Shown: piece by piece, positions 27,312-39,291 of the stretch
Position numbering within the stretch: position 1 is the stretch's first letter
Layout: every line of letters begins with the position of its first letter
The notes under the pieces: generated by a model
The model's input: only the letters and a program-made list of their open reading frames with translations
The model's database searches: none
Told to the model about the DNA's origin: nothing
NCBI GenBank assembly: GCA_018065085.1
Contig: JAGHUA010000002.1
Coordinates: 1 to 64,000, forward strand
Source of the DNA: Candidatus Liminaster caballi
Lineage (GTDB): Bacteria; Bacteroidota; Bacteroidia; Bacteroidales; UBA3663
Length of the DNA: 64,000 nucleotides
Direction of reading: 5' to 3'
Translations under genes and position numbers: made by a program

Positions 27312-29250
27312 ACCCTACATGAGGCGGCTGGTTGTAGCTGGAGTTCTGCCAGACCACTCCCATGCGATAGAGATGATCCTGCATGAGGCATGGAATACGA
27401 TGGGCTGATGGGAATGGAGTGGTGAAGACCATGAGGCGGCAAGTGTCGCCCTTAGATGGCTGAACCATGATGAGTTCCTCTCGCCAGTCGCCTAAAATAT
27501 CGGCCTGCAGGCAAGGCACGGCTTTGGTATAGTTGATGGTCTGCGGATTGCCGTAATCGGAGAATTCAAATACGCTGCGTACACACGAATTTACACTGTC
27601 CCATTCGCATATCTGCGGAGAGGAACGGTATGCCTGGCGTGAGAACCGTCCGTCGAAGGCCTGGTCATGAAGACTTGCGGTCCAATAGATTCGGAAGTTG
27701 ATGCCTGGATGATGGTCGGCAATGACCGATCCGTCGGTGGCACTAAGGATGTCGTGGCTGTCGGCTGTCCAGAATTCCCAACCTGGCGATGATGGGATGA
27801 AGTCGCATGCCAGTCCTCGTCCGTTGTCGTCATGACCGGTGGCGCTGACAAGGATCTCGCCTGTGGCGGCGTCATGGACATCATAGCCATACGGTTTGGA
27901 CTCGTGAGGAATCATGACCTGAAGTCCGCGTCGTCCGGGAATGAGATGACCAAGATGAATGGCATCGCCATGACCATAGCCTGTGGAACAGAGCAACGTG
28001 CCGTCATGGTCGATGGTGGCCGAACCAATACAAATCTCATCAAGACCATCCTCATCGACATCACCCACAGAGATGGAATGGACTCCCTGCCCGAAGCTGG
28101 ATCTGCCATCGCCATGTGCTATGACCGAACCGTTAGAGCCGGTGACATCCCATTCGGTAGGAGAGAACCCACGGTGAAGCCAGCGTGAGGAAAGGCGTTT
28201 GCCGTCCCAATCGACAGCCCAGAGAAATGTGCGTGTATAGTAACCGCGCTGCATGATGGCCGAGGGCAGGCTGCCGAGTCCGTCGAGGTGGGCAACACAG
28301 GCATTGAATCGTTCGCCGCGATTGCCCGTTCTGTCGCCCCATGCTCCGTACTCCATATCGGCATTGCCTACAGAGAATGCTCGGTTAGGGGCATACCAAA
28401 TGGTATGACAGGCATGGCCGTCTGCGCCGTCGAACACAGTCAGGAACTCTTCGCCAGAGAGTATGCGACCCTTGGGGTTGACGTGCGACTTGGTGTTGTC
28501 TGTGAGGAGGATTGCCGAATCGGTTGCCGCCTCCGAGACATAATGACCAAGGCCGTCGAGAGTGCCCGGTGCAGTCTTGCAGATGAGCTCGGCTCGTCCG
28601 TCACCATCAAGGTCATAGACAAGGAAAGGAGAATAATGGTTGCCCGAACGGATGTTGCGACCGAGGCTCACACGCCAGAGAAGAGACGCATCTCCACAAT
28701 GGGAAAGATCAATCTTATAGCAGTCGATGAACGATGGCGAAGTCATGCCGTCGGCACCGTTGTCGCGGTTGTTGACAGGCATCCACTTGAGAAAGTATTC
28801 ATACTGACCGTCGCCATCCACATCGCCAACGCTCATGTCATCTGGACGGTAAATAGCCGATGGATGTGACGCAGTGTCGGCGGCCGGGCGCACTACATTG
28901 AACGTGTGATAGATGTCCTGCCAGGCCAACGCTGTAAATGTGTCGCCATTGCTGGCAACGATGGTGTAGAGGCTGCCGGCACGTCCAACAGGATCGAGCA
29001 CATTTGTGCAGTCCTTGATGTTAGAGGCAATGATGGTGTCGCCACGCAGGACGGAGAATGTAAGGTCGGAGGCATCAGCCGTAAGCGATCGCCAAGAGAC
29101 GAGAGCGCCCGATTGGGTCATGACTGCCACGGGCGAACGGTCAAGATACTCGCACGTCTTCTGGCCATAGACAGCGCATGGCCAGAAGACGGAGAGAATG
29201 ATGGATGTTATCCGAAATAAGGTGTTGTAATTAGTGTGTGGTAAAAGCAT
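27274..29250 (-). CDS. Rhamnogalacturonan endolyase, PL11
   Basis: 658 residues from ATG 29250 (signal peptide to VYGQ); the frame opens at 29340 but then overlaps the upstream GH13 gene without a signal peptide. PL11 features: the N-terminal EYLDRSPVAV and WRSL, and a beta-propeller with repeated Asp/Gly calcium loops (DVDGDGQYEY, DLDGDGRAEL, DVDEDGLDEI) and the ICKTAPGT motif. It cleaves the rhamnogalacturonan I backbone of pectin. It is the third gene of an operon led by two GH13 genes (26-nt gap), an odd partner for starch enzymes. The 3' end overlaps the oxidoreductase gene. Confidence 0.9.
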   Translation of the reverse strand: MLLPHTNYNTLFRITSIILSVFWPCAVYGQKTCEYLDRSPVAVMTQSGALVSWRSLTADASDLTFSVLRGDTIIASNIKDCTNVLDPVGRAGSLYTIVASNGDTFTALAWQDIYHTFNVVRPAADTASHPSAIYRPDDMSVGDVDGDGQYEYFLKWMPVNNRDNGADGMTSPSFIDCYKIDLSHCGDASLLWRVSLGRNIRSGNHYSPFLVYDLDGDGRAELICKTAPGTLDGLGHYVSEAATDSAILLTDNTKSHVNPKGRILSGEEFLTVFDGADGHACHTIWYAPNRAFSVGNADMEYGAWGDRTGNRGERFNACVAHLDGLGSLPSAIMQRGYYTRTFLWAVDWDGKRLSSRWLHRGFSPTEWDVTGSNGSVIAHGDGRSSFGQGVHSISVGDVDEDGLDEICIGSATIDHDGTLLCSTGYGHGDAIHLGHLIPGRRGLQVMIPHESKPYGYDVHDAATGEILVSATGHDDNGRGLACDFIPSSPGWEFWTADSHDILSATDGSVIADHHPGINFRIYWTASLHDQAFDGRFSRQAYRSSPQICEWDSVNSCVRSVFEFSDYGNPQTINYTKAVPCLQADILGDWREELIMVQPSKGDTCRLMVFTTPFPSAHRIPCLMQDHLYRMGVVWQNSSYNQPPHVGFSPSDIVRPTPF

Positions 29251-29276
29251 CTGATAGCAGTGTGTGACGTGTCTGG

Positions 29277-31379
29277 TTATAACTGGGTGACAACAGCGTC
29301 GTTGGCTTCGATATGAACTGTCTGAGGACCTGCGGCACACTTGAGACCTGCTGGAATTTCGACATTGACATCGACTGGCGTGTCGGCATTGTTGATGGCT
29401 ACGAGTACGGCATCGCCAAGATAGACGCGAAGGAATACGAGTGTCTTGTCTGAGGTTTCGAGCAAGAGGTAGTCACCAAGCTGGAGTGGTAGGCTGTGAC
29501 GGCGCATCTGTGCAAGCTTGCATACCTCATCGAGGTTATGCTGTTCGAAGCGGTTATAGCCCTCGAAGCGCATGAACCGGCGGTTGTCTGGATCGTTGGC
29601 ACCTTCCTGTCCGTACTCATCACCCTGATAGATACAAGGCACACCAGGAATTGTGAGGTTTAGCTTGTTGAGGAGAAGCTGCTTGCTGTAGCCGCGTACG
29701 GAATCACCCACGCCGACGTGGCGGTTCCAACCTGCCGACTTGTCATCTTCATCCCACGAAAGAGCACCGCCGGCAAGACTGACGAAACGCGCTTTGTCGT
29801 GATTGCCAGAGATATTGCCCATGGTGTGGTGTGCGCCGTATGAGATGCCGCTTTCGTTGATGACGGCTGCAATCTCGTTCATCTTTCGGTCCCAATGGTT
29901 AGAGAACACGTCGATGGCGCAGTGGTAGATGTTGAAGTCGAACTGGGCATTGAGCATGCCGCTCTTGACATACGAACCGATGAGCTCGGCATTGCCATAG
30001 GTCTCGCCGATCATCCAGTAGTCCTTGTCGCGCAGCTGAGGATCGGTCTTGAGTTTGCGGGTGAATGTACGCCAGTAGTTGAGCGGAATATGCTTGCAGG
30101 CATCGTGTCGGAAACCGTCGAACTCAAAGTTCTTGACCCAGAAGAGGGCAGAGTCGGTGAGTTGGTCTGCCACTTCAGGACGTTCGAGGTTGAGCGAAGG
30201 AATGTGCTTGTCGAACCAGGTGGTGAGGCGGAACTCATCCCAGAGCTCGAAGTTGCGGCGTCCGTCAGGAGTGATCGAGTCCGTGGCCCAGTCAGGGTGT
30301 GCCTGGAAGAGCGGTGAATTGATGTGCAGGTGATTGGCCACATAGTCGAGCACCACATTGATATTGTGCCTGTGTGCAGTCTGGAGCATATTGTGGAGCT
30401 CATCGTCAGTGGCAAAGCGTTCCTCGACCTTAGTGATATAGATAGGCCAGTAGCCGTGATAGCCCGAGAATTTGGTGAGAGGCTTCTCATAGAGTCCCCA
30501 TGCGTCGTAAGGGTTCTGAGTGATAGGAGAGACCCAGATGGTGTTGATGCCGAGAGCCTCGAAGAATCCGTCCTCGATCTTCTGTGTCACGCCGGCAATG
30601 TCACCGCCCTGGTAATCGGCCTGTGGCAGCACGTCACACTCGCGGCCTTCCTTGGCACATTGAGCAGCGTATGTCCAGTCGTTGGAAGTATTGCCGTTGT
30701 TGAAACGGTCGATGACGAGCGAATAGAGAATCTGTGTCTCAGGGTCGTGGCGAGTGAGCTGGCCGAGATCGTTGACCACCTTGCCGCCGTCGAGCAGGAG
30801 CAGGATGTCGCTCATCGGTTTGCCGTCGGCAGCCGCATAGACGCGCAGATAGGTGCGCTGCTTGGCATCGTTGGCGATGGCAGGAACAGTGACGACAATC
30901 TCATCGTCGGTCAGTGTGACGTTCTCGGCAGGAAGCAGGGTGTTCTGCCAAAGGGCAATGACCTTGTCCGGATGGGTGGCGCCATAACGGATGCCCACCT
31001 TGTTCGATGCCTCGTCATACCAAGAGGTGTAGAGATTGTGGGTGAACTCCCAGTAGTTGGCCTTGTAATATCGGCTGTCCTCGACAACGAGAGTCACGGT
31101 CTCACCGTCGCAGTCGAGAGTAAGTGTGGTGAGAGGCACGGTGGTGGTGAGCGTGAAGGTAGAGTCGCTGACCGAGTTGACGGTCAGTCCTTCGCCTGCA
31201 ACAAGATTGGAGAAATGGTCGGCAGCAGGGAAGAAGTCTGTGAAATAGTTCTCCTGGGCATCGGCCGAGAGCATGACGACACTGGCGCGGCTCTGATTGG
31301 CAGGAGTGGTATGCAGACCGCTGTTGCAAGCTGTGAGCAACAGGGCGGCAGAGACGAGTGTGAGAAGATTATTTTTCAT
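29277..31379 (-). CDS. GH13 alpha-amylase-family lipoprotein (neopullulanase-like)
   Basis: 700 residues with a lipoprotein signal (LLLTAC, cysteine 18). An N-terminal beta domain (about 35-205) precedes a GH13 barrel (about 215-620) and a C-terminal beta domain. The catalytic triad is D426 (FDGFRHDACKH), E459 (MIGET) and D528 (GNHDKARF). Domain order and the lead LYSLVIDRFNNGN resemble cyclomaltodextrinase/neopullulanase enzymes such as SusA, but the lipobox suggests membrane anchoring. Its start overlaps the end of the upstream GH13 gene by 11 nt. Confidence 0.88.
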   Translation of the reverse strand: MKNNLLTLVSAALLLTACNSGLHTTPANQSRASVVMLSADAQENYFTDFFPAADHFSNLVAGEGLTVNSVSDSTFTLTTTVPLTTLTLDCDGETVTLVVEDSRYYKANYWEFTHNLYTSWYDEASNKVGIRYGATHPDKVIALWQNTLLPAENVTLTDDEIVVTVPAIANDAKQRTYLRVYAAADGKPMSDILLLLDGGKVVNDLGQLTRHDPETQILYSLVIDRFNNGNTSNDWTYAAQCAKEGRECDVLPQADYQGGDIAGVTQKIEDGFFEALGINTIWVSPITQNPYDAWGLYEKPLTKFSGYHGYWPIYITKVEERFATDDELHNMLQTAHRHNINVVLDYVANHLHINSPLFQAHPDWATDSITPDGRRNFELWDEFRLTTWFDKHIPSLNLERPEVADQLTDSALFWVKNFEFDGFRHDACKHIPLNYWRTFTRKLKTDPQLRDKDYWMIGETYGNAELIGSYVKSGMLNAQFDFNIYHCAIDVFSNHWDRKMNEIAAVINESGISYGAHHTMGNISGNHDKARFVSLAGGALSWDEDDKSAGWNRHVGVGDSVRGYSKQLLLNKLNLTIPGVPCIYQGDEYGQEGANDPDNRRFMRFEGYNRFEQHNLDEVCKLAQMRRHSLPLQLGDYLLLETSDKTLVFLRVYLGDAVLVAINNADTPVDVNVEIPAGLKCAAGPQTVHIEANDAVVTQL

Positions 31380-32823
31380 TGCACAAAATATAAGATGTTA
31401 AAGGCATGACTGCAATATTGAGCTGATGATCGCTGACCACATACTGCGAACCGCTGATGAGGTCGGTGTAGGTGCCGTCGGCAAGAGGAGTATTGAGGGC
31501 TACGACCTGAGCCTCGTCAGAGATGTTGATGATGGCTGCACCCCGATCGCCACGGGCTACCTGGCATACTGAGCCGCTGGCATCGACAGAAATCTGTTCG
31601 TCAAGGCCTGTCATGAGACGGCGAAAACGGTTGGCAGCAACAACCACAGAGTCCTTGAACATGTCATTGCCCTTGAGGCCGATGACGTTGTTGCCCCAAT
31701 AGTTGCCGTTAGGTCCGTCACTGCCATCAGGACGGCTGTAGAAGAGCGGAGTGCCATGCTGACGAGCGGCAAGGAACACCCAGCCAAGGGCAATCTTTGT
31801 GTCTGAAAGCGACGCACTCACATGCTCGTTGCAATATGTGTCGTGGCTCTCGACCCATGTCACAAGCTTCTCAGGCGACACAGGATGATGGAAGTCCGAC
31901 GCATCGGCTATAAGCCATGAACCGTGGCTGAGGTTTTCGCGAAGTACATCGCCGAGACTGCTGGCTGTGAGTCCCATATACTCGGCATATTCCACCTCCT
32001 TGACGTTCTTATCCTGCAGCACCTCACCATAGATGAAGAGCTGGTCGGCTGGGATAGCGAGCGAAAGTCCCTTGACAGGCTTACGCCCCATCACAACAGG
32101 CCAGAAATCATTCTCGGCAGAGCGTTTGTCCTTCGGATCGCTTGGCAGGGCGATGTGCTTAGCCGTGTCATAGCGGAAACCGCGTACGCCACATTCAAGG
32201 AGGTCGTTAATATAGAGCATGAAGTAATGCTGGAAGTCGGCATTCTCTGTGTTGACGTCTGGCAGGCCGCCCATCATCCAGTTGGTACACTGCATACGGT
32301 CATTGTAGTCAATGACATCCGTGAAACCGCCGTCGTGATAGAGATTCTGCTGTCCTCCAACGGCTGCGTTCAGGTCTGCCTCGACCTTGGTGATGTCAAC
32401 GGCAGTGTGATTGGGCAGCACATCGACGATGATGCGGAGGTTGTATTTCGCAGCTTCCTGGCAGAGTGCGATGAGTTCCTCGCGCGTACCTAATATATAA
32501 TTACCGATCTTCCAGTCGGTGGGCTGATAGTAATAATACCATCGGCCATCGCCGTAGATCTGATTGCCACCCACAGGGTCTTCTGGTGTGGTGGTCACGC
32601 AATGCTGGGCAGGCGATGTCTGGATGATGGTGTAGCCGGCCGCAGCAATGTCTGAGAGATTTTCGCGGATGGTGTTGAACGACCAGCTCCATGCATGAAG
32701 TATGACTTCGGCTGGACGTGTTGTTGCTGCGTTTTGTGCAGCATCCTTGGGTGCGGTCTTGCATGCCGACAGGAGTCCGGCAATGGCGCTGATGACAAGG
32801 ACTGTAATGGTTGAGATTTTCAT
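31369..32823 (-). CDS. GH13 alpha-amylase lipoprotein
   Basis: 484 residues from ATG 32823 (nine residues earlier there is an in-frame ATG without value for the signal). Lipobox GLLSAC, cysteine 21. A compact barrel begins almost at once: VILHAWSWSFNTI (40-52), DVLPNHT (134-140), D219 (GFRYDTAKH), E267 (IYGEVLQ) and D328 (ESHDTY) are the GH13 conserved regions and triad. The length matches a single-domain alpha-amylase. It is the first gene of the GH13-GH13-PL11 operon, after a leader of about 200 nt with two inverted repeats. Confidence 0.88.
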   Translation of the reverse strand: MKISTITVLVISAIAGLLSACKTAPKDAAQNAATTRPAEVILHAWSWSFNTIRENLSDIAAAGYTIIQTSPAQHCVTTTPEDPVGGNQIYGDGRWYYYYQPTDWKIGNYILGTREELIALCQEAAKYNLRIIVDVLPNHTAVDITKVEADLNAAVGGQQNLYHDGGFTDVIDYNDRMQCTNWMMGGLPDVNTENADFQHYFMLYINDLLECGVRGFRYDTAKHIALPSDPKDKRSAENDFWPVVMGRKPVKGLSLAIPADQLFIYGEVLQDKNVKEVEYAEYMGLTASSLGDVLRENLSHGSWLIADASDFHHPVSPEKLVTWVESHDTYCNEHVSASLSDTKIALGWVFLAARQHGTPLFYSRPDGSDGPNGNYWGNNVIGLKGNDMFKDSVVVAANRFRRLMTGLDEQISVDASGSVCQVARGDRGAAIINISDEAQVVALNTPLADGTYTDLISGSQYVVSDHQLNIAVMPLTSYILCNEK

Positions 32824-33193
32824 TATTCTGATATTGTTTATTATTGGCAATATTTGTTGCGTATTTGCTGTGAGACGTGTGCCATGATATTAAGAAAGGC
32901 TCGACTGTCACAGCCAAGCCTTTCAGATACCTAAAAATAAAACATACATCAATTACACAAATTACTTTGGGTAAATGGTTGGGTTACCATTAAGCCATTT
33001 GTTTCCTTTTTTATCACTTTCTTGCGGTGCAAAGATACGACTCTTTTTGCAATGATGCAAGGGCTGAGGAAGCGAATATAATGGGCTGAGTGTGGTAACT
33101 CGTTGTATAATAATAGTTTCTTGGTAGGCTTGTGACTGTTTTTTATAAGTCTGCTGTTGTGTATCTATTGTTTGTTTGAAGGTTATTATTCGT
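32824..33193 (-). promoter_or_regulatory. Leader and promoter region of the GH13-GH13-PL11 operon
   Basis: 370 bp between the susR-like stop (33194) and the GH13 start. It holds the promoter (33030-33060), a palindromic block AATGGT (32974-32979) / ACCATT (32986-32991) overlapped by GGTAA / TTACC, and a hairpin GAAAGGCT (32894-32901) / AGCCTTTC (32917-32924) with a short inner CTG/CAG stem. Either structure could be a control site; I see no gene. No clear terminator is seen for the susR-like gene. Confidence 0.55.
33030..33060 (-). promoter_or_regulatory. Promoter of the GH13-GH13-PL11 operon
   Basis: Minus strand: CTTG (TTG core 33058-33060) as -33, 20 bp, -7 TATCTTTG (33030-33037). Confidence 0.68.
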
Positions 33194-34840
33194 TCATAAT
33201 TCGATTACTTTTTGTTCAAACAGATCTTTGTCACACAACGCGTTGTTGCGTATGCGGCTCCGATAGTTATAGATTGTCGTAAGCGAATAGTTGAGGAATT
33301 TGGCTATCTTGGTCGAGTCGGTTTCGCCCATTCGGATCAAGGCGAAGATGCGCAATTCGGTAGTCAGCAGCTCGCCCTTTTTCGGGATGATCTGGCAATC
33401 GGGCTTGAGCAGCTGGTTGAATTTCTCGACAAAGTTAGGGTAGAGGTGGAGGAACGTCTCGTCGAAATCCTCATAGAAGCGAGTCTGTTCGTCGTCGAGC
33501 ATCTGCGTGGATTTGAGCAGTTTCTGCAGTTCGTCGAGCTGTCGTGTCTGCAGCAGCTTTAGATACTGATGCTGAAGGCTTTCGGTCGAAGCAAGATAAC
33601 GGCGGCTTCGGGTCAGATAGCTGGTTAGATATTCCTCCTTGATTTTGTCAGTCTTGAGCAGTTCGCCGTTAGCCTGCTTCAGTTGTACGTATGACTTCTT
33701 CAGGTCGTTGTTGGCTTTGGCAAGGAGTGCGCGTGTCTGATTGAGCTTGCGGTTCATACGCCAAAGGATTACAGTGGCAACGGCAAGCACGGCGACAAAC
33801 AGTGTCAGCAGCAGAATCAGCGTGTAAGACAACCAGCGCTGACGGTTGAGGTGCTCATGATGAGACTGGTTGATGATAGGGAAGAACTGTGTGACCTCGA
33901 TGGTACGTAGACTCGCCTTGCAGAGATTTGCATCCTCAAGGGCACAGAACATATAGTTGTAGGCACGTTCCGTGTCTCCTCTTTCATAGAGCAGCGATGC
34001 CAGACGTGGCAGTGCCATATACTCGGTAATGCCTGAGCGGAGATCTCCGATGGCTGTGAGAATGAGATAACGCAGCTCCTGATCCTTGATGCCCAGTTTG
34101 CCGTATGCTTCAGACAGACGGCTGTAGGCAAAGATCTGGCGTGCAGGATCGCTCTTCTCCAATACGTTGAGAAGCGTGTCGATGCACTGTCGGTAATTCC
34201 CTTTGTCATAGTCTCTGTTTGAACGAACGATGCTGCGGTTCAGTTCGTCGGGCTCAAGGACGAGGATTGAGTCATGGAAAAGGGCTGCACGCTGATGAAT
34301 CTCTGACGAGAAGTCTGGGAGGATAGCCTCTGCATATTCTGACATCCACCCTAATACGGAATGGCGCGCATTATAGTAGTGCAGGAGAGTACTGTCGTCC
34401 GTTATCTCAGGGCGTACTGACATCATGGTGTTGTTGGCCTGAATATAGAAGCCTGTCATGCCAAAGACCTCCGACTGGCAAAGCCTGACGTATTGGTGCA
34501 GCTGAGTGTCGGTAGTGTATTCTGGCAAAGACATTATCCATTGCAGGGTGCTGAGCACAGAATCGGTATGGAAATGCAGATACGTGTCATACAGTTGATG
34601 GAGGGCATCTATTCTGGGTTGTCCAGACGAGAGCTGGGCGATGGCTTTGAGACTGTCGGCCTGTGCGCTTCGGGCTGCCTGATAGGTGGATTTGCTGGCA
34701 ATAACATCATCTAGGCATGACAGAAGCTCTGGGATTGAGGCAGTCTGTTCCTCTGGCATTGCCTCGGCAGGCAATGCCAGAAGGAAGATTATTAGGGTTT
34801 GAAGCAACTTCTTCACACTGATTAAAGTTTTCAAGATCAA
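33194..34840 (-). CDS. susR: SusR-like membrane-bound transcription regulator (DUF6377 type)
   Basis: 548 residues. Signal-anchor or signal peptide (about 7-27), a helical TPR-like sensor region (about 35-330) predicted outside the cytoplasm, one membrane helix (337-360), a coiled coil (about 362-405) and a C-terminal helix-turn-helix (about 492-535, LLTTELRIFALIRMGETDS and SLTTIYNYRSRIRN). This is the layout of Bacteroides SusR, which senses maltose and activates sus genes. The ATGA overlap with the upstream GH13 gene (34837-34840) fixes the start. Being in a starch-enzyme operon it is probably autoregulated. Confidence 0.85.
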   Translation of the reverse strand: MILKTLISVKKLLQTLIIFLLALPAEAMPEEQTASIPELLSCLDDVIASKSTYQAARSAQADSLKAIAQLSSGQPRIDALHQLYDTYLHFHTDSVLSTLQWIMSLPEYTTDTQLHQYVRLCQSEVFGMTGFYIQANNTMMSVRPEITDDSTLLHYYNARHSVLGWMSEYAEAILPDFSSEIHQRAALFHDSILVLEPDELNRSIVRSNRDYDKGNYRQCIDTLLNVLEKSDPARQIFAYSRLSEAYGKLGIKDQELRYLILTAIGDLRSGITEYMALPRLASLLYERGDTERAYNYMFCALEDANLCKASLRTIEVTQFFPIINQSHHEHLNRQRWLSYTLILLLTLFVAVLAVATVILWRMNRKLNQTRALLAKANNDLKKSYVQLKQANGELLKTDKIKEEYLTSYLTRSRRYLASTESLQHQYLKLLQTRQLDELQKLLKSTQMLDDEQTRFYEDFDETFLHLYPNFVEKFNQLLKPDCQIIPKKGELLTTELRIFALIRMGETDSTKIAKFLNYSLTTIYNYRSRIRNNALCDKDLFEQKVIEL

Positions 34841-36516
34841 TTAAGCACCACAGCGTCATGGGCTGCCACTCTCACGTCAATGCCATTGAGCACACACTCA
34901 AACTCTTCGTCTCCGAAATTGGCCACTACGGTGAACGAAGTTTTGCCATTCTGACGCTTGAATGCAAAGACGCGGGCATTGCGCATCTCGTCGGTTGTTA
35001 TGTTGTCTGTCGTGCCATTGACGGCTGCATCGCACTGTGCAAGACGAAGCACATGCTCATAGCGATTGCGTACAGAACGATACTCCTCAGGGAGTTTGGT
35101 CTCGTCCCATCCGCACTGTTTCCATGCACGCTGGCGTTCCAGTCCCCAATAGTCAAAGATGGTGGTGCGTCCGTCTGCACCCTGATAACCTTCTGCATCA
35201 GGTGCGTCCTCGCCCAGCTCGCCTGCAAAATAGTTCATGAACGGATTGCCGTTGATGAGAGCCGACACATAAAGGGCAGGGATGCCAGCCTGAGCCGATT
35301 TGCCAAAGAACTCAGAGGCGATACGCTGTTCGTCGTGGTTTTCGAGGAAGTTGAGCATGTGACCGGCAACATTCGGGTTGGTGTAGGTTGGCAGGGAGAG
35401 GCAAGACTCGATGGCATCGACCGGACGACGGCCCTCGACCACTGCACGGATTGAGTCATAGAGCTCGACCTTGTCATAGAGATAATCAAAACCGCCGTTC
35501 ACAATATAGTCTTCATACACACGAGGGTTATAGATCTCTGCAATGAAAAGTACGTGTGGATAAGCTTCCTTCACACGTCCGATGCCATAGTGCCAGAATT
35601 CGCAAGGCACCATCTCACTCATGTCACAGCGGAATGCATCGACGCCCTTGCCTGCCCAATAGAGTAGGATGTCAGTCATCTTTACCCATGTGGATGGAAT
35701 TGGGTCAAAGTGGTTCTCGCGAGAGCCGTCGCTCTTATATTCGACGCCATAGTTGAGCTTGACGGTTTCATACCAGTCCCACTCAGATGGAGTCACGCTG
35801 TGGAAAACATCATTGCCCGATACCTTGGCCGGCGACTCTGTATAGACACTTCCCGACTTGATGTCCTTGAGTTTGACGTCCTCGCTAGCGGCATTCTGCC
35901 ATGTAAGAGTTTCGCCTGGGAAGTAATAGAAGTTATTCTGGTTGTCGAACGCAACAGCAAAATTGTCATTGGCGCCCAGATCCTCTACGCCGTCAGGACA
36001 CATCACAGAATGGTATTCACGAGCCACGTGATTAGGTACAAAGTCAATCACGACCTTCAACCCAGCGCTGTGGGTGCGTTCGATAAGGGCATCGAACTCC
36101 TGCATACGGGTTTCAACATTATCGGCGATGTCGGCGCTCACGGCATAATAGTCGCAGATGGCGTATGGCGAACCAGCATTGCCCTTGACCACGGCATCGG
36201 TCTGGCGTGGAAGTCCGTAGGCCGACCAATCGGTCTTCGATGCCTGCTGGATGATGCCTGTGTACCAGACATAGTTTGCTCCGAGACGACGGATGGAGCG
36301 AAGAGCCTCGTCTGAGATGTCGCTCATCTTGCCGCATCCGTTTTCCTCACGTGTTCCGTTGAAAGTTTGTGTTGTGTTTTCATTGCCAAATACACGAACC
36401 ATCATCTGGTATATTACCAGTTTCCCTTCGTCTTTTGAATCTTTGTTTGATGAGCAGCTGCCTAAAAATGCCATGGAGGCAAAAAGCAGCATTGCACTGA
36501 AGAATGTTTTTTTCAT
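34837..36516 (-). CDS. GH13 alpha-amylase-family lipoprotein
   Basis: 559 residues, lipobox AFLGSC (cysteine 21). GH13 conserved regions: VIDFVPNH (156-163), D298 (VDAFRCDMSE), E327 (LFIAEIY) and D395 (LENHDEQR). There is a short C-terminal beta domain from about 490. The lead KLVIYQMMVRVFGN is frequent in Bacteroidetes outer-membrane amylases that act on starch or maltooligosaccharides. It shares its promoter with the susR-like gene, which it overlaps by 4 nt, and is divergent from the GH97/susCD operon. Confidence 0.88.
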   Translation of the reverse strand: MKKTFFSAMLLFASMAFLGSCSSNKDSKDEGKLVIYQMMVRVFGNENTTQTFNGTREENGCGKMSDISDEALRSIRRLGANYVWYTGIIQQASKTDWSAYGLPRQTDAVVKGNAGSPYAICDYYAVSADIADNVETRMQEFDALIERTHSAGLKVVIDFVPNHVAREYHSVMCPDGVEDLGANDNFAVAFDNQNNFYYFPGETLTWQNAASEDVKLKDIKSGSVYTESPAKVSGNDVFHSVTPSEWDWYETVKLNYGVEYKSDGSRENHFDPIPSTWVKMTDILLYWAGKGVDAFRCDMSEMVPCEFWHYGIGRVKEAYPHVLFIAEIYNPRVYEDYIVNGGFDYLYDKVELYDSIRAVVEGRRPVDAIESCLSLPTYTNPNVAGHMLNFLENHDEQRIASEFFGKSAQAGIPALYVSALINGNPFMNYFAGELGEDAPDAEGYQGADGRTTIFDYWGLERQRAWKQCGWDETKLPEEYRSVRNRYEHVLRLAQCDAAVNGTTDNITTDEMRNARVFAFKRQNGKTSFTVVANFGDEEFECVLNGIDVRVAAHDAVVLN

Positions 36517-36586
36517 AGTTGTTTGGGTATTTTATTTTTGTGTTTGCTTTCGAAAAAAGTATCAGACAGAAGATGTTTAACGAGTG

Positions 36587-36618
36587 CAAATATACTATAT
36601 TATTTAAAAATGAGCAAA
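36587..36618 (-). promoter_or_regulatory. Promoter of the GH13-susR operon
   Basis: Minus strand: -33 TTTG (36615-36618), exactly 20 bp, -7 TATATTTG (36587-36594); leader about 65 nt. Confidence 0.78.
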
Positions 36619-36664
36619 TATAAGTGTTAAAATCGAAAAAGAATGCAACAAAATTAGTCGAAAA

Positions 36665-36696
36665 TTTGCTGATGACAATTAAAAAATGTATTTTTG
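36665..36696 (+). promoter_or_regulatory. Distal promoter of the susB-F operon
   Basis: TTTG (36665-36668), 20 bp, TATTTTTG (36689-36696). This predicts a leader of about 305 nt before the GH97 start at 37009. Confidence 0.65.
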
Positions 36697-36767
36697 CACG
36701 CTGAAAACAATGAAAAGATCATTGCCAATAGTTTGTTGACCCTAATGTTTCAAATCATTACAATAAC

Positions 36768-36851
36768 ATGAAAAATAAATTATTTACCAACTGCGCAGGC
36801 TACTATTCGGAGCAACTATTTATATTTCCGCAAATTGCCTTGAATGTGTAA
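36768..36851 (+). other. Possible 27-codon leader ORF
   Basis: An ATG at 36768 opens a 27-codon frame (MKNKLFTNCAGYYSEQ...ALNV) ending with TAA at 36849-36851, within the long leader of the susB-F operon. It is followed by a hairpin and T-run at 36876-36895. Shorter frames (9 and 8 codons) begin at 36710 and 36744. Nothing proves translation; it is listed because leader ORF plus hairpin is an attenuator-like layout. Confidence 0.3.
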
Positions 36852-36875
36852 CTGTCTGAAAAACATATATAAAAA

Positions 36876-36895
36876 CCTCTGTGAGGAGTCCTTTT
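36876..36895 (+). terminator. Small hairpin with T-run in the susB-F leader
   Basis: CCTC TGT GAGG (36876-36886) followed by AGTCCTTTTT. The stem is short (4 bp, extendable through flanking A and T runs), so termination would be partial at most. Confidence 0.35.
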
Positions 36896-36933
36896 TATTT
36901 ATAAAATTGTTATATCAACTTTTTTATGTGCGT

Positions 36934-39249
<2,316 letters not shown>

Positions 39250-39291
39250 ATCAACAAAACACAATTATACTAACAAAAACAAACAAAACAC

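Noticed and set aside
30324..31409. 361-codon plus-strand frame
   Set aside because: Antisense shadow of the GH13 gene at 29277-31379, whose catalytic triad is intact.
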